From Guillardia theta CCMP2712 (lineage: Eukaryota > Cryptophyceae > Pyrenomonadales > Geminigeraceae): DNA of 64,000 nt. The DNA is taken from assembly GCF_000315625.1 (NCBI RefSeq), contig NW_005434665.1, forward strand, positions 679,220 to 743,219, given 5' to 3'. The notes beneath the pieces were generated by a model. It was not told the origin of the DNA and did no database searches. It saw only the letters and a program-made list of their open reading frames with translations. The position numbers and the translations under genes were made by a program. Shown one piece after another: positions 45,101 through 55,184 of the stretch. Every line of letters begins with the position of its first letter. The stretch's first letter is position 1.

Positions 45101-48100
45101 CGAAGCTTGTCGAGGGCGCTGGTTGTCAGCGCCGCCTCGACAAGGATGTTCTCGTCGTTCCACTGGAGGTCAACCGATGACTCAGAATCCATGCCGGACT
45201 TGTAGGAAACTGAGTGGCAAGTGGCTGGGGAAGACACGTTGTGCCAAGAGCAGTTCAGAACCTCGTCCTTGAATGAGGTTAATCGGAGCCTCCCGTCCCC
45301 TCTAAACTTGTTTCTCGCCTTGCCCACAACGAGGATGGAAACCAAGTCACCCATCAGTGACATGTTGCTCAAGTCTGTCGTCACAAAGCTTCCCGCGGCT
45401 TGCTGCAGCATGGCAGGCTCATTGTTGGAGCTGTCAATGTAGATTCCTGTCATGAAGTTATCCCACTCAAGCAAGCCATCGCCGTTGTGATTCAACAACA
45501 CAGTGCTTGACCAGTTCAGCAGATGGCGCTCATTCAGCCCCCCTGCCACCATCATGTCCATCGTCACGTTGTCTTGGTTGGACCAGCCGTTGATTGACAT
45601 GTGCATGCTGACATCAGAGCTATTGGGTGAATCATCGTAGCAGTGAACTCCCGAGCGGTTCAAGACTTGACTGCGAGTAACCAGTTCGCCTAGACAAGGG
45701 GACCAGCATTGACCAGCGTTGACCGCGGTTGTATTTACGTCCAGCTGCCAACCAGCTCCAAGACCCTTCTCCCCATCGTCCGTGCCTAGCCGGAGGTTCG
45801 TCACATAGTCACCTGTCAATGCGCACAAGACTCGCTGGGTGTACGGGAAAGGGTCGGCAGACGAAGTAGCATCAGGAGTGATGAGAGAGGCACAACGATA
45901 ACGAAGAGCTCCATCGAGATCGAGAACTTGTTTCTGATTTGCTCTCACTCTCAACAGACTCGATCCGTTCCACTGCTCATTGCGAGCGTTCCATGACACG
46001 TTGCTGTCCACCTGGAAACCCGAACGGTCCCACTGGCCGTCCAACGACAGGCTGAGATTCACGCTGGACGTGTGGATCGGGTCGTTACAGAACTCGGTGA
46101 GGCCGGTGTAGGTACAAGTCTGGAAGGAGCAGTCGTGCAAGTCCGAACTGTTCGACCTCCACAACACGTATCCCCCGAGCTCAAGCTCCTTGCTGCTGCC
46201 GCCTGACCCCAGCTGAAGCCGTGTTGAACAATTCACAGAAATTAGGTCGAGCTGCGACGAGACCGAGATGTCATGACCATTCACGTAGTAGTTGATGGAT
46301 CGTTGAGATGAAGTGACCTCTCCTTTGATCATGCTGCTCCAGTCAAAGACATTCACGTCGCCTAATCGATTTTGAAATCTACCTCCCAGCATGATGATGC
46401 TGGGGTTCTGCTGGATTCGGCTACTGACTGAGCCAATCAGCTCCCACAAGACTGTTCTATTGGTGTCCATGACCCTTAGCGCAGCGAAGGACGTGTTGAC
46501 TGGACTCAGCTTGTCAAAGCCTGAATCTTGAAGGGTTCCATAGTCCAGCTCGAACAAGTCTTGCATCAGCTCGCTGCCGCTGGCGTTGATTTGAATGAGA
46601 AGAACAACCATGCGGGTGCTCTCCTCTACCAGCCCATCGGGTTGATCATGATCTGGATCGAAGCCAAGAAGATTCCGAGCATCTTGCACGGTGAGTTTAC
46701 GGAACGTGGTGACGTTGACTAAGATGGACAAGAGAGGGGTTCCTTGGCCAGACACAAAGTAGCTTTTCTCAGCCAGAGCAAGTGAGACTGATGGGAGCAG
46801 ATTTGGACTTCCTCTGGGGTTTGAGGAGCTCAGGTCACCTCCAGCACAGATTCGAAGTTGCCAGTTGGCGAAGATGTCTGATATCATGCAGCTGGAAGCG
46901 TTCTGACTCACACTTGCCGACTGCCTGCGACTCCTTCGATCCCAACGGGGCACACTGTGCGACTCTTGGGTGAAGATGAAAGTGTGCTCGTTGCCCAGCA
47001 CATCTGTGAAGAAGCGAGAAGACGGAGATGAGGCTGTAGCTGAGACTACCACACCTCGCACTGGATGTGCTGTCAATGCCTCCATGGCTAGTTCCACCAC
47101 CGGGAGTATGCTTTTTGTGCAGGCGTCTTGAGCACAAGTGATAAAGAGCCCGGTCTCTGTGTGCCTTGTGTCTCCGAGCTCAGAGGCAGAGACGTTGAGG
47201 CTGGTTGCAGCCAGCCAGCTTCCATATGAGGAGCCAACCGTGAAGATGGCGCGCGAGGAAGCCATGGCTGTGCTCCGGTTGAGCATGGATAGGTCGCCCA
47301 TTACTCTCATAGAAACGTCGAACGCAACCTCAGGCAGATGGACCAGCAAACTTGCGATGGCACCCGTCGTATCCTGCAACACTGGGAGCTCCAACCGGAG
47401 GAAGAGCGTTTGGCTTTCCTGCTCCAAAGATATTCCATCTTGCAAGTCTATCCCATCCTGGACAGTGAAATTTTGCAAAGTACTGTTGATTGACTCTGCA
47501 AAACTATGAAAAAGAGTGTCTGAGATTTCGTCATAATGCTGGAATTTCAGAAGCGACCAATATAGCTTCATACCTGTGACAGTTTTGCACGTGATACCGA
47601 AGCTGAAATCGTTTCCTTGGCCTACTAGAATCTTCAAGGCTTCAATGTCAATGGAGTGAACTGAGCCATGGAGTGCCTGAACAGCGGTATCCTGCTCAGG
47701 TCGTGTCTCCAGTAGCCGGATGGGTCCTTGAATAGATAGTTTGGCGAAATCCTCCACTGACACTTGAAGGTTCTCAATGACCGAGATGGTGCATTCTGCG
47801 GACAAGAGGTCGATCTGATGAATCCATGAAGCTGCTGGAGGAGCAAAGGTGGTCACGTTGAACGATACCATGCTGTGCTGGGGAAAGAAGATTTCTATTT
47901 TGGTAGCCCTGGCCTGAGGTTGAGGCGGACAAGGCCAGGTGCAGAGCACAAAGGCAACAAGCATGACGACCAAGAGCAAGGCAAGTGCGAGGAGAGGCCT
48001 CCAGCTTCTGCGGTTCTGAGCCTTTCCGAGAAGTGACAAGCGATCATGATCGACCTGCTCGTCATCGAGCTGATGCATCGCAGAGTGGAACCATGCGTCC

Positions 48101-48165
48101 AGGTTGACACCATGAAAACTCGACCTGGACCTCCTCCTTTCACTTGTAGAGAACTTCAGCGACAT
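42151..48165 (-). CDS. Intronless 2004-residue multi-pass surface protein with internal repeats
   Basis: One uninterrupted exon of 2004 codons from ATG 48165, exceptional in this intron-rich window. Residues about 55-80 are a transmembrane anchor (PLLALALLLVVMLVAFVLC). The following ~1,400 residues are probably exterior and rich in N-x-S/T sites, with a loosely repeated ~90-residue unit recognisable by W-N/S, 'NWSS' and 'M.MMV.G' elements (for example DNVTMDMMVAGGLNERHLLN and DKIRMNMMVMGWANNNLLN). A Pro-rich hinge (about residues 1490-1500; 43680-43710) precedes a Ser/Ala-rich segment, then about six to eight hydrophobic helices (for example CLPYIIFGALVFACLVVEVL, MTAMLLLDLVLNIIFTP), and a charged cytosolic tail (KPQKDGSKEKVKGETIETA). 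The family is not recognised; the layout resembles giant algal surface proteins with a TRP-like membrane module. That comparison is inference. Confidence 0.8.
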   Translation of the reverse strand: MSLKFSTSERRRSRSSFHGVNLDAWFHSAMHQLDDEQVDHDRLSLLGKAQNRRSWRPLLALALLLVVMLVAFVLCTWPCPPQPQARATKIEIFFPQHSMVSFNVTTFAPPAASWIHQIDLLSAECTISVIENLQVSVEDFAKLSIQGPIRLLETRPEQDTAVQALHGSVHSIDIEALKILVGQGNDFSFGITCKTVTGMKLYWSLLKFQHYDEISDTLFHSFAESINSTLQNFTVQDGIDLQDGISLEQESQTLFLRLELPVLQDTTGAIASLLVHLPEVAFDVSMRVMGDLSMLNRSTAMASSRAIFTVGSSYGSWLAATSLNVSASELGDTRHTETGLFITCAQDACTKSILPVVELAMEALTAHPVRGVVVSATASSPSSRFFTDVLGNEHTFIFTQESHSVPRWDRRSRRQSASVSQNASSCMISDIFANWQLRICAGGDLSSSNPRGSPNLLPSVSLALAEKSYFVSGQGTPLLSILVNVTTFRKLTVQDARNLLGFDPDHDQPDGLVEESTRMVVLLIQINASGSELMQDLFELDYGTLQDSGFDKLSPVNTSFAALRVMDTNRTVLWELIGSVSSRIQQNPSIIMLGGRFQNRLGDVNVFDWSSMIKGEVTSSQRSINYYVNGHDISVSSQLDLISVNCSTRLQLGSGGSSKELELGGYVLWRSNSSDLHDCSFQTCTYTGLTEFCNDPIHTSSVNLSLSLDGQWDRSGFQVDSNVSWNARNEQWNGSSLLRVRANQKQVLDLDGALRYRCASLITPDATSSADPFPYTQRVLCALTGDYVTNLRLGTDDGEKGLGAGWQLDVNTTAVNAGQCWSPCLGELVTRSQVLNRSGVHCYDDSPNSSDVSMHMSINGWSNQDNVTMDMMVAGGLNERHLLNWSSTVLLNHNGDGLLEWDNFMTGIYIDSSNNEPAMLQQAAGSFVTTDLSNMSLMGDLVSILVVGKARNKFRGDGRLRLTSFKDEVLNCSWHNVSSPATCHSVSYKSGMDSESSVDLQWNDENILVEAALTTSALDKLRNGSSLMTVTRNKERLLNWSSTLQGTHVTKQDLSNRNQAGVTSITSDLLASKYSMTLELARADQLTSLDASGEFDVTILSYWYNYRQQSFSSLVNLSMDGLSNHRDKIRMNMMVMGWANNNLLNGSSAITASSNGDAVLDWTSSLVGGYESALETLIAKTANSMVVNGQMWSDLMLEGSVGLQADPHASLSISRDGNLVFFVNEVLQLQLIASTSQLVFTALTTLRIPGADVDHSWSFIFQVTSSQSGVYGASMKVVEDAPPLASLARRSASSSIIFEVQSSVLVHGPTANTVQDFLAHFALAATSLEVALSVMTHDRNRLTFNSTLGSTGDMRGGANKTSCVELDFSFMGPATLLAHGDMRMNSLRLPWEHQNSSSSGGIATLEHVTMSWRENDATNSIAKTNDVLLGQIPSCLVSSTLSVWMSVDAHCMSGLCKDQRGFCTACRLQTTTVVLPAILTTPPLSLPPPPPPPPPVKINRTLTREAITSVSTIIATSTAISASSVAVGAVASSVLPSLSSTGASGATGRSSSFATSLILQTQFIAITGQLGGNSSTEAVSDLSSQLGWSNYKFFSIFHVSSNSTCDRAKQSKNELLSTLVACAAALSAASLLRLVSNQIARCRKGEASPDHRRILFPKWELAVSITQVQGLSLATAAAMSSGCLPYIIFGALVFACLVVEVLTMLRLVWLAKRGSIVWEQRRVQDTWVELKQQLSELVKEKKISSGIAVTGTLASSLVRGNWSVDSTLEGQDKSWRFMTRFGMLVGEVCRHAWWYGVYSIGVKPVHALMVYMLPDGKARSSGMTAMLLLDLVLNIIFTPQLDWRAWGTQLLAALGNVGICLTFLLRAMGLISSADVTSMYFAFVVVSIMPMILASLAKDGYKAATTAYQFFQTLQSSKTNDSSPDEGKPQKDGSKEKVKGETIETATQDVEIGKERKYSVEHGIEDGVVYAQDMVRRFSEEDGTMEGDSGDQGQVAKNFNCIKN

Positions 48166-49670
48166 CTGTCTTGATAAGGGGTTTGATGTTGGGACAACAA
48201 CTGATCACGCTATTCACTTAGAATGTTCTTGTCAAGTAAAGCATGACTGATCACGATTTTCAATGGCAAAGCCTATCAACCCGGTTAACAATATTGTGCT
48301 GTAATGTCCTGCCTTTTGCAACTGAAATCAGCATTTTTCATTTGGATCGAACCTACAACTGGCCCTTCATGATTGACATTTTTAATCTACTGACGTTCTT
48401 ACTGTCTTTTTCACCTCTTTCAATTTTTCCCCAGCATTTCTCATCTTTTTATCTCTCTTTGCTCCTCGTTAGTTGTCACGTCCTTTTTTGTCTTCCTCAT
48501 CATCATCGTCCTCTGTCTTAGATACTCTTCCATGCTCTTCAATGCTCTTCCTACATCTATTTGTCCTAGATATTCTTACCATGCTCAAGGCTCCCAGTCT
48601 CGAGTCATCATTCTCATCCTCCTCCTCCTCATCATCATCATCACCACCACCACCACCAGCGAGCAGTTCATCAGTCAGCATCAGCATCGCTGCATCAGCA
48701 TCAGCATCATATCACATCCATCCTAGGCCCAGTTCTTGTCCTGCTAACTTCCCTAGAGTCATTCCGAAGTTCACCTGCATGGCCGACCGGCTTGAACTTG
48801 CATGGGCCTCCATGATTCCGTGACTGGCCCTCCTCCAAGTAAATCGATAAAACAATAACCTGGTCCCACCCCTACCCCTCAGGTTCTATCCTACCACCCC
48901 CCACCTTCATCTGCACCGCTAGGCAGTCGGATCTCATAGCAGGAGAAAATGTACTACCGGTGTACGGCAATGCATCGAACTGGTTTAAATCGTGGGCGGT
49001 GTACCAGAAAGTTTGGATTTCCTTGGTTTAAAATGGTTTGAACCGCTGATTCTGATTCAGATCGGCTGTCATCATCGGTTTGTGGGTCGCAACTACAATG
49101 GAGGCTGCGAGACAGTCAAAGGTCCCCGACCATCACAAGAGACTGATAGTAGGTGTAACTTTGATGTTGATGAGGGCTTACTCGGATAAGTTTCTTGCCT
49201 GCCGTTGAACAAGTTTTCAATCTCAGGGCCAACATCCTTTACTCAAAGTGAAGCCAACAGTATGGTACGGTACTGGTACCCGGTAATAAATCCCTCCTTT
49301 TTACCGTCATAGTTTACAATCAGTAACACCGGCGGTACGCCGAGGACTCAGTTCACGGTTTCCGGGGGCTGAACCACTGGCCCAGGCTGGGGAATGTAGC
49401 CGCTACTGAAAGTTGACCCTGACAACGGAGACTGTCCGATCGCACCGGCGGGCGCATACAGTGAGAACCAACCATTGAACCCAAGTTGCTCACTAGTGAA
49501 CTTGAACATCCGGTCACCGGGAAAGGAAACAGCCCGGCGCAAGAGGGCTGACCGTCAGTGACTTGGATGTAGACCGGGACCGGGAGTGGATGTAAAAGAA
49601 CTGGGAGGGAGGAGTGGGGGGAGGCAAAAAGAAGGCGCACACTTTGGTTGCAGAAGCCATATTCAGCTTC
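48166..49670. other. Intergenic region, low complexity
   Basis: Contains T-rich sequence (48360-48500), trinucleotide runs at 48616-48660, TACC-rich sequence at 48850-48900 and GTAC palindromes near 49263-49280. No coding exon is supported; the short frames across the trinucleotide runs are compositional. Confidence 0.5.
48616..48660. repeat. (TCC)n-(TCA)n-(CCA)n trinucleotide run
   Basis: Adjoining CTC, ATC and ACC triplet tracts; similar CATCAG triplets recur at 48669-48711. Confidence 0.9.
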
Positions 49671-49743
49671 TGGGCTCGCCGTGGATCGAACACAGGACCT
49701 TTAGATCTTCAGTCTAACGCGCTCCCAACTGCGCCACAAACCC
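49671..49743 (-). tRNA. tRNA-Phe (GAA)
   Basis: Folded from the minus strand. The acceptor stem GGGTTTG pairs with CGAGCCC (two G-U wobbles), the D stem is GCGC/GCGC around AGTTGGGA, the anticodon stem TTAGA/TCTAA encloses CTGAAGA (anticodon GAA), and the T arm is CTGTG-TTCGATC-CACGG. The discriminator is A. There is no intron and no encoded CCA. The GTTCGATCC box-B element is intact. A TTTTT run about 40 nt downstream (49626-49630 on the plus strand) could be the Pol III terminator. Confidence 0.95.
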
Positions 49744-50357
49744 TTGCGCCTTATAAAGGTAGGTCTATGTATGGTTTATATACCCTACCTTACCACCCCT
49801 CATGACCCCCTGACGTAGGGTTTTTGACCCCTCCCTGTAATACTTGCCTCCTCCATACACCTTGTGCGATGAGACGATGCGATGCCCTCTCCCGCCGTCT
49901 CATCCTGATCCCGCTCCTACTGTATGCTCCTCGCTCCTCCTCGCTCCTCCTCGCTCCTCAGCCATGAACTCCCAACCTCACATTCACCACCAACTTCCAC
50001 AAAACATTTCATCCATTTTTCAATCTTAATGAATTGTGCTAGCTCTATGTCATGCTAACGCTACTCTAACCGACACATACAAGAATGAGGACGGGGTGGT
50101 CGGGTGTAGCAGACATCTATGTGCGATAGAAACCAAATCAAAGAACACAGCGGTGTTTCGGGCGTCTTCACCAATGATTGACATTTTGTATTTGATAGTC
50201 TGTTTGTTCCCATCTTGTGAGCCACAGGAGCGATGGAGTCACCAACAGGTTCAGACTTGTGATTCTATTTCTTTGTCCTGTTCCCCTTATTGAGCATTCA
50301 GAGAATTCTTGGTGGTGGAGCAGAGCTGCCTCGAAGATATCGAATGCAGCTGATGCG
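49744..50357. other. Divergent spacer between tRNA-Phe and lipin gene
   Basis: TACC-rich sequence at 49755-49830 and a short (CGCTCCTC)n run at 49928-49956. No gene is supported. Confidence 0.45.
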
Positions 50358-52656
50358 ATGTCTGCCAAGACTGTCCGTCTCTGGGATTTTCATAGTGGAG
50401 CTACTGACGTGATCTGTGTTCGTCATCAGGCAACCTTGTTTCTTTGAGTTCATGAGTTCGCTCACTCGCAGCTCAGGGTGACAATGGGGCGTACATGTAC
50501 AGTTGCACAGATTTTCATGTGCATGCGGCTCGTGACACCAAGAGCTTCCTCAGCGACGAATCTGTTGATATCTTCGTCAATGGCAAACCAACGGATTTCA
50601 AGATGTCCGTGAAGGAGGATCACAATTGCGCGTTCTTCGATGGAAGCTTGAAGCTCACTTCGGAACAAATTGCAAAGTTGAAGCTGCATGTGGGGATCAA
50701 CGAAATCTCTTTTTCAGTTTCATCTGCTCCGAACACAAGATTTGTGGCAGAGGTTTTTTTATGGGATGCCAACAAAGCCATCGTGATCTGTGACATTGAT
50801 GGTACCCTCTTGCGGTCAGATCTTCTCAGTTTCAGCGCAAGCAAATTGGGCTTTGATTCGGTTCACAATGGTGCTTGTGAAGCGCTGTCGGCTCTTGATG
50901 CAGCAGGCTATCAAGTTGTTTATGTAATCTGCATTCACGCATCTCCTCGTTGTTAATCTTTTCCAACAGCTTAGTGCGAAACCCATTTCCAAGGCTTCGA
51001 GAATGAGAGATTTCTTGAAAAGATTCACAACTCCGGATGGTCAACACCACTTGCCCACTGGACCTCTCATCACTGCTACCGACAGAACTTTGCAAGCTCT
51101 GGTGAAGAGCTTGCGATCAGAGAACGAATTGAGCAACTTCAAGACGCATGTCTTGCAAGACATCGTACAGGTTCGACCCTACTTCAAACGCAACCCTGTA
51201 GCTCTCGAGTGATTCCTTCCACAGGTTTTCAACCCGCAATGTTCAAGTTCGCCAGACTTTATGATCTTTTCTGCTGGCTTCTGCAGCAAGTGAGTCTCCC
51301 GTGGCTCATCCCCATCTGATCGGATGCAGGCCGGCAGATGCTCAGGCATATGCGGCGGCAGGGATACCAAGAAACCGTATCTTCATAGTAGATCAAAACG
51401 GCAGGCTGTCCATCAGGGAAACGCGCGCAGTATATGAATCGTATGAGGAGCTTTTGAACGAGTTTCCAAGATTGTTTCCTCCAGCTCATGTAAGGAGGGT
51501 GAGGATGTTGAGGAGGATGATTGTGTTCCAGATCATGATAGAGAAGGAGGCAGAGTTGAGAAGAAGCGTCAACAATGAAGTTCATACAAGTGAAAATGAG
51601 GATCATGACGGCCTTGGATTGGAGCAGGGTCAGGGGGCGTCCTCTCCTTCACTTACTTTTCAAATCAACCCTCCTCCTGCTGCTCGCAGGGGTTCGCCAA
51701 CAGATGAGGTTCTCCATGATCTTTCTTCAAACACAGAAACATGTTCTGATGTGCAACCAATCAGATCCAGCCAGACTCAGGCGACGATGAAGTCAAGAAA
51801 GACGATGACTTTGACCCTGATGAATGGAGGAGGTCGGAGAAGAAACGGCTGAAAGAGAAACGTATTGCAGAAGCGAACGCAAGGTACACTTCATCATTGT
51901 TTAATCATTACAGGTGATAATGTCGCTAGGTGGGGGTTTGGCCCATCATCTTCTCCACAAGGTCAAGTCTTGCCATCGAAATCGGTTTCTCGTGTTGAAG
52001 ATGAAAGCGAAGAGCGAAGCACGATGGTCAATTTTCAAGATCAGGACAAGGAATGTCGAGATAACATTGCTTCCTCTCCTATCGAATCCGAGCAAACCGC
52101 CGAAAATCATGACATGGATGAATCAGATTTGACTGACAAGATGGTAAACCTGGTTGGTGTTGCTTGCAAGTAACGAATCATCGGCAGGATCATTTCAACA
52201 TCTCGAACACCGACGAAGCTGATTCTGTGGAAGAGAAGAACGGGCCTGCAGAAGGGATGGTTGAAGACAACTATACACCCGTCGGCCTTGGGCTGATCTT
52301 CAACAAGTGGGATGGCTCCCCTGGGCTTGTGATCAAGAGGATCAAACCGGACAGTGCAGCATCAAAGAGTGACATTGCTGTAAACTCCCAAAGTCACTGA
52401 GAAGAATCTTGACAGTTCGACTGTTAGGTCGGCGATCGCGTGATAACGATAGACAACACGGTGCTCGTGGACATCAGGAAGCCCAAGGATCTTGCTCGCT
52501 TGACCCACGTCTGTCCTCATCTGCTGACCGTAGGCTCTGATCATTCTGTCACAGGGCCGACCGGGATCGAGTGTCAACGTCAGGGTCCAACGGCAGTCCG
52601 GCCAAGAGGATGTAGTCGTCCTCGTTCGTCCTTCGACCGAGACTTCGAGGGAGTAA
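50358..52656 (+). CDS. Compact lipin (phosphatidate phosphatase) with C-terminal PDZ domain
   Basis: Mg2+-dependent phosphatidate phosphatase converting phosphatidic acid to diacylglycerol. The N-LIP-like part is short: AYMYSCTDFHVHAARDTKS and SVDIFVNGKPTDFKMSV (compare SPFHVRFGK, VDIEINGESVDLHM). The C-LIP/LNS2 domain follows with the DxDGT phosphatase motif (AIVICDIDGTLLRSD), then YQVVYLSAKPISKASRMRDF, LPTGPLITATDRTLQALVK and AAAGIPRNRIFIVDQNGRLS. About 60 residues separate the parts; animal lipins have hundreds. After an acidic linker (EVKKDDDFDPDEWRRSEKK) the last exons form a PDZ-like domain (TPVGLGLIFNKWDGSPGLV, IKRIKPDSAASKSDIAVGDR, VITIDNTVLVD, then GRPGSSVNVRVQRQSG), ending before TAA 52654. 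At least nine small introns are inferred, including 50927 (GTAATC) and about 51710-51773. ATG 50358 begins MSAKTVRLWDFHSGATD. Confidence 0.82.
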
Positions 52657-52806
52657 GGCAGCAGCAAGTTCCAGCCATGATAAAAGTATGTTCAGTTCCT
52701 TGACCCTCCCCCCGCTTCTTCCAAATCTTCTGTGTCACTGCGCGACACCCCTACCTCTCTGAACCATCATCGTTAGCTATATACAGTAATCCACCCATGG
52801 AAGCCT

Positions 52807-55184
52807 TCAGCATGATCCCTGCGATATGTTCTTTGGATCTCGAGGAAGCAGCTTGTTGCACATGAGGCTCCAGGCCGTGTGGACGCACTCGTTCTCGGCT
52901 CTCACCCTGAAGTAGTACCGAAACCCTCCCTGGAGGTCCGGGAAGCGGAACGCGCAGTGGGGGCCGACGTAGAGGGTATGGAAGTCTTCGTCCCTCAAGG
53001 GGTTGACATCGAGGAGGGGCAGCATCTGCAACCTCTGGTGGTTCAAACACTCGTCAGTGGGTCGACACAATCGCCTCCTATGGCTTTACGTAGGTCGTCG
53101 CAGTCGCGATCGCGTTCCAGGTCAGAAGCGCGACGTCGTTGTCTACAACATCGCAATACAAGAGAGGTATCGAAGTTGCCAACTGAAATCTTGAAAGCTG
53201 ACTTTCAAGTCTGCGGCTCTGATGTCACAACCACAGGAAGTTTGCTAATCGATGAGATGTACCTTGCTATTTGTGTCTTCAGCACGCAGTTCTCAGTGTA
53301 CACATGTTGAGGATTGCGAGCGTCTCCATTGCCAACCATCAAACAGCTGTCAGCACATCTCTCCTTGGGGAGCAGGCTCACGACATGCTGGTCAGCCTTC
53401 GGAGGCTGGTTGGCCTCCTCACTCTCTGTCGACGCTTTGGAAGGATGGTAGCCCTAGAGCCAGCACGCGTCACATCGAGAGCAGCCGGCAGTCAACTGGT
53501 ACGTTGGAGGTGCGCAAGCTGAGCCCGTCCTGAGGAGGTAATCTCACAACGGGCAGCAGGGTTCAGCAAGAGGTTGCCAGTCACCTCGTCCTCCTCCAAA
53601 ATTTCCATCGGAATCGGAACTTCCTTGATGACAACTTTTTCAACCTACAGGGCGTGAGCTCTTCGACGTGGCAGCTCTCGCGTGTGACCTCCACTGGCAC
53701 CTCCTTGACGACCACACGCTCTACCTGCAAACAGTCTCAGCAGAAGAACTTCGCGAGGAGTCTCACACTTACTGGGATCTCGACGACTTTCTCGACGATC
53801 TTGTCCACAGGAACCTGCAAGTACGTCAGGCCCGGCAATCGACACGTCGTCCCTTGCAGCTCACCGCTATCTCCTTCTCTACAAGTTTCTCTACTGGAAT
53901 TTCAATGAACTTTTCTTGGATTCGAACCTTCTCGACCTGCACGCATTGCTTCACCTCCTAGCAAGCCCTCCCAGCGGAAGCGTCTGGACCTCTCGGAAGA
54001 ATCCGTTCTCGCTGGCCCCGGCCACTACCTTCTCAACGGGGACTTGAACTTCCTCCTTGACAATCTTGTCGACAAACACTGGGACTTCATTCCGAACAAC
54101 CTTGAGAAGAGGTTAGCACAAGCTCAAACCACAACTTGTCTCTGACCTTCTCGACGGTGATGGTCTTGAACCTGTCTATAGGGCGGTCTACAGGGATCTC
54201 CTTGATCACCTGATGCAGTGTTTCAGCACTGCAGCATGCGACTTGCTGTCACCTCTTTCTGTACTATCCTATCCACCGGCACCTCCCTGTCTTGCAGCAC
54301 GATCTTTCCCCTCGATCAGTTGACCGCGCACTTAATGTCTTGCCGTGTCACCTTCTCCACGGGAACTTCCACATACTTTTCGCTCGCAGCATCCCCGGCT
54401 CTTGTCTGCACATCAAGTCAGCCTGTCACGAGGCAACAAGTCTCTACCAAGGAGCTCCTTGATGATCGAGGAGACAGATTTCGCATCCCCCTGACAGCCA
54501 GTCAAGGCCTTGCCCTCCTCCCCTCTTCCCGTTACCACTTGTTGAGGTAGCTCGTGTGCGTGTCGTAGTGCTCCGACTCGTAGGGGTTCCCGTTGCTCGG
54601 GCTGGGGCCTACACGTCATGAGCCAAGGCAGCAAGGGCGAGAGGAGGTGACCTGGGTAGAGAGGCTGCCGATGGCTTTCATGGTCTCTCGGGAGATAGCT
54701 GGCATACTGCAGGGATGCGGAGGTTATGCCGTGAAGAAGGAGCGAGAAATGTCACGTGTGAAGGTTGTTGCGAGGAGCTCATGACGTTCATGCTCTGACT
54801 GTTGTAGTTGCTTGCTGGCCAGCAACTCCCGTCAGATCTCGCAGAAGCACAGCACATGCTCGCACTCCCAGTGACGTAGAGGCGATCCTCGCTCATGTAC
54901 TTCCTCGGAGAAGTTTGCAGGTGAGGAGAGCTGTAGTTCTGCAGGGATGCGGTCGGCAGCACACTGACAGGGACGAGTAGAGGAGAGAACTGCGAGGGAT
55001 CGCTTGTAGTCACGACAGCTACTGTGCGAGGAGACGGCACATATCCCTGTCACGTCTTTGTCAGCCCCAGCTGCGAAGCATCCGATCTCTCAAACTTGCA
55101 GACCTGCAGGTACTGAGCTCGAGGGCTCGTGCTGTAACCAGGCCCGTACTGAGAGCCGCCGCCGTCCTGCCTCGATGCGTACAT
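52807..55184 (-). CDS. Alveolin-type (VPV-EKxV repeat) cortical protein with fibronectin-III-like tail
   Basis: The repeat core is assembled from short exons between about 54400 and 53580: REVPVDRIVQKE, VIKEIPVDRPIDRFKTITVE, NEVPVFVDKIVKEEVQVPVE, IQEKFIEIPVEKLVEKEIA, VPVDKIVEKVVEIP, VERVVVKEVPVE and VEKVVIKEVPIPMEI. This is the charged/hydrophobic alternation of alveolins and other epiplasmic/IMC proteins, which build a filament layer under the plasma membrane. Upstream exons from ATG 55184 (MYASRQDGGGSQYGPGYSTS) form a Tyr/Ser/Gln-rich head, and one ends NPYESEHYDTHTSYLNK. The last exons give NDVALLTWNAIATATTY and FRYYFRVRAENECVHTAWS, typical of a fibronectin type III domain, ending at 52807. 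The link between repeat core and FN3 part (53020-53540) is inferred; a separate small gene is the alternative. Introns often sit at repeat-unit edges. Confidence 0.65.

Noticed and set aside
48469-48823. Ser-rich and Asp/Glu-rich open frames on both strands
   Set aside because: Products of TCC/TCA/CCA triplet runs read in different frames.
49614-49805. Plus-strand open frame over the tRNA-Phe gene
   Set aside because: The stretch WARRGSNTGPLDLQSNALP is the typical false translation of a tRNA on the opposite strand.
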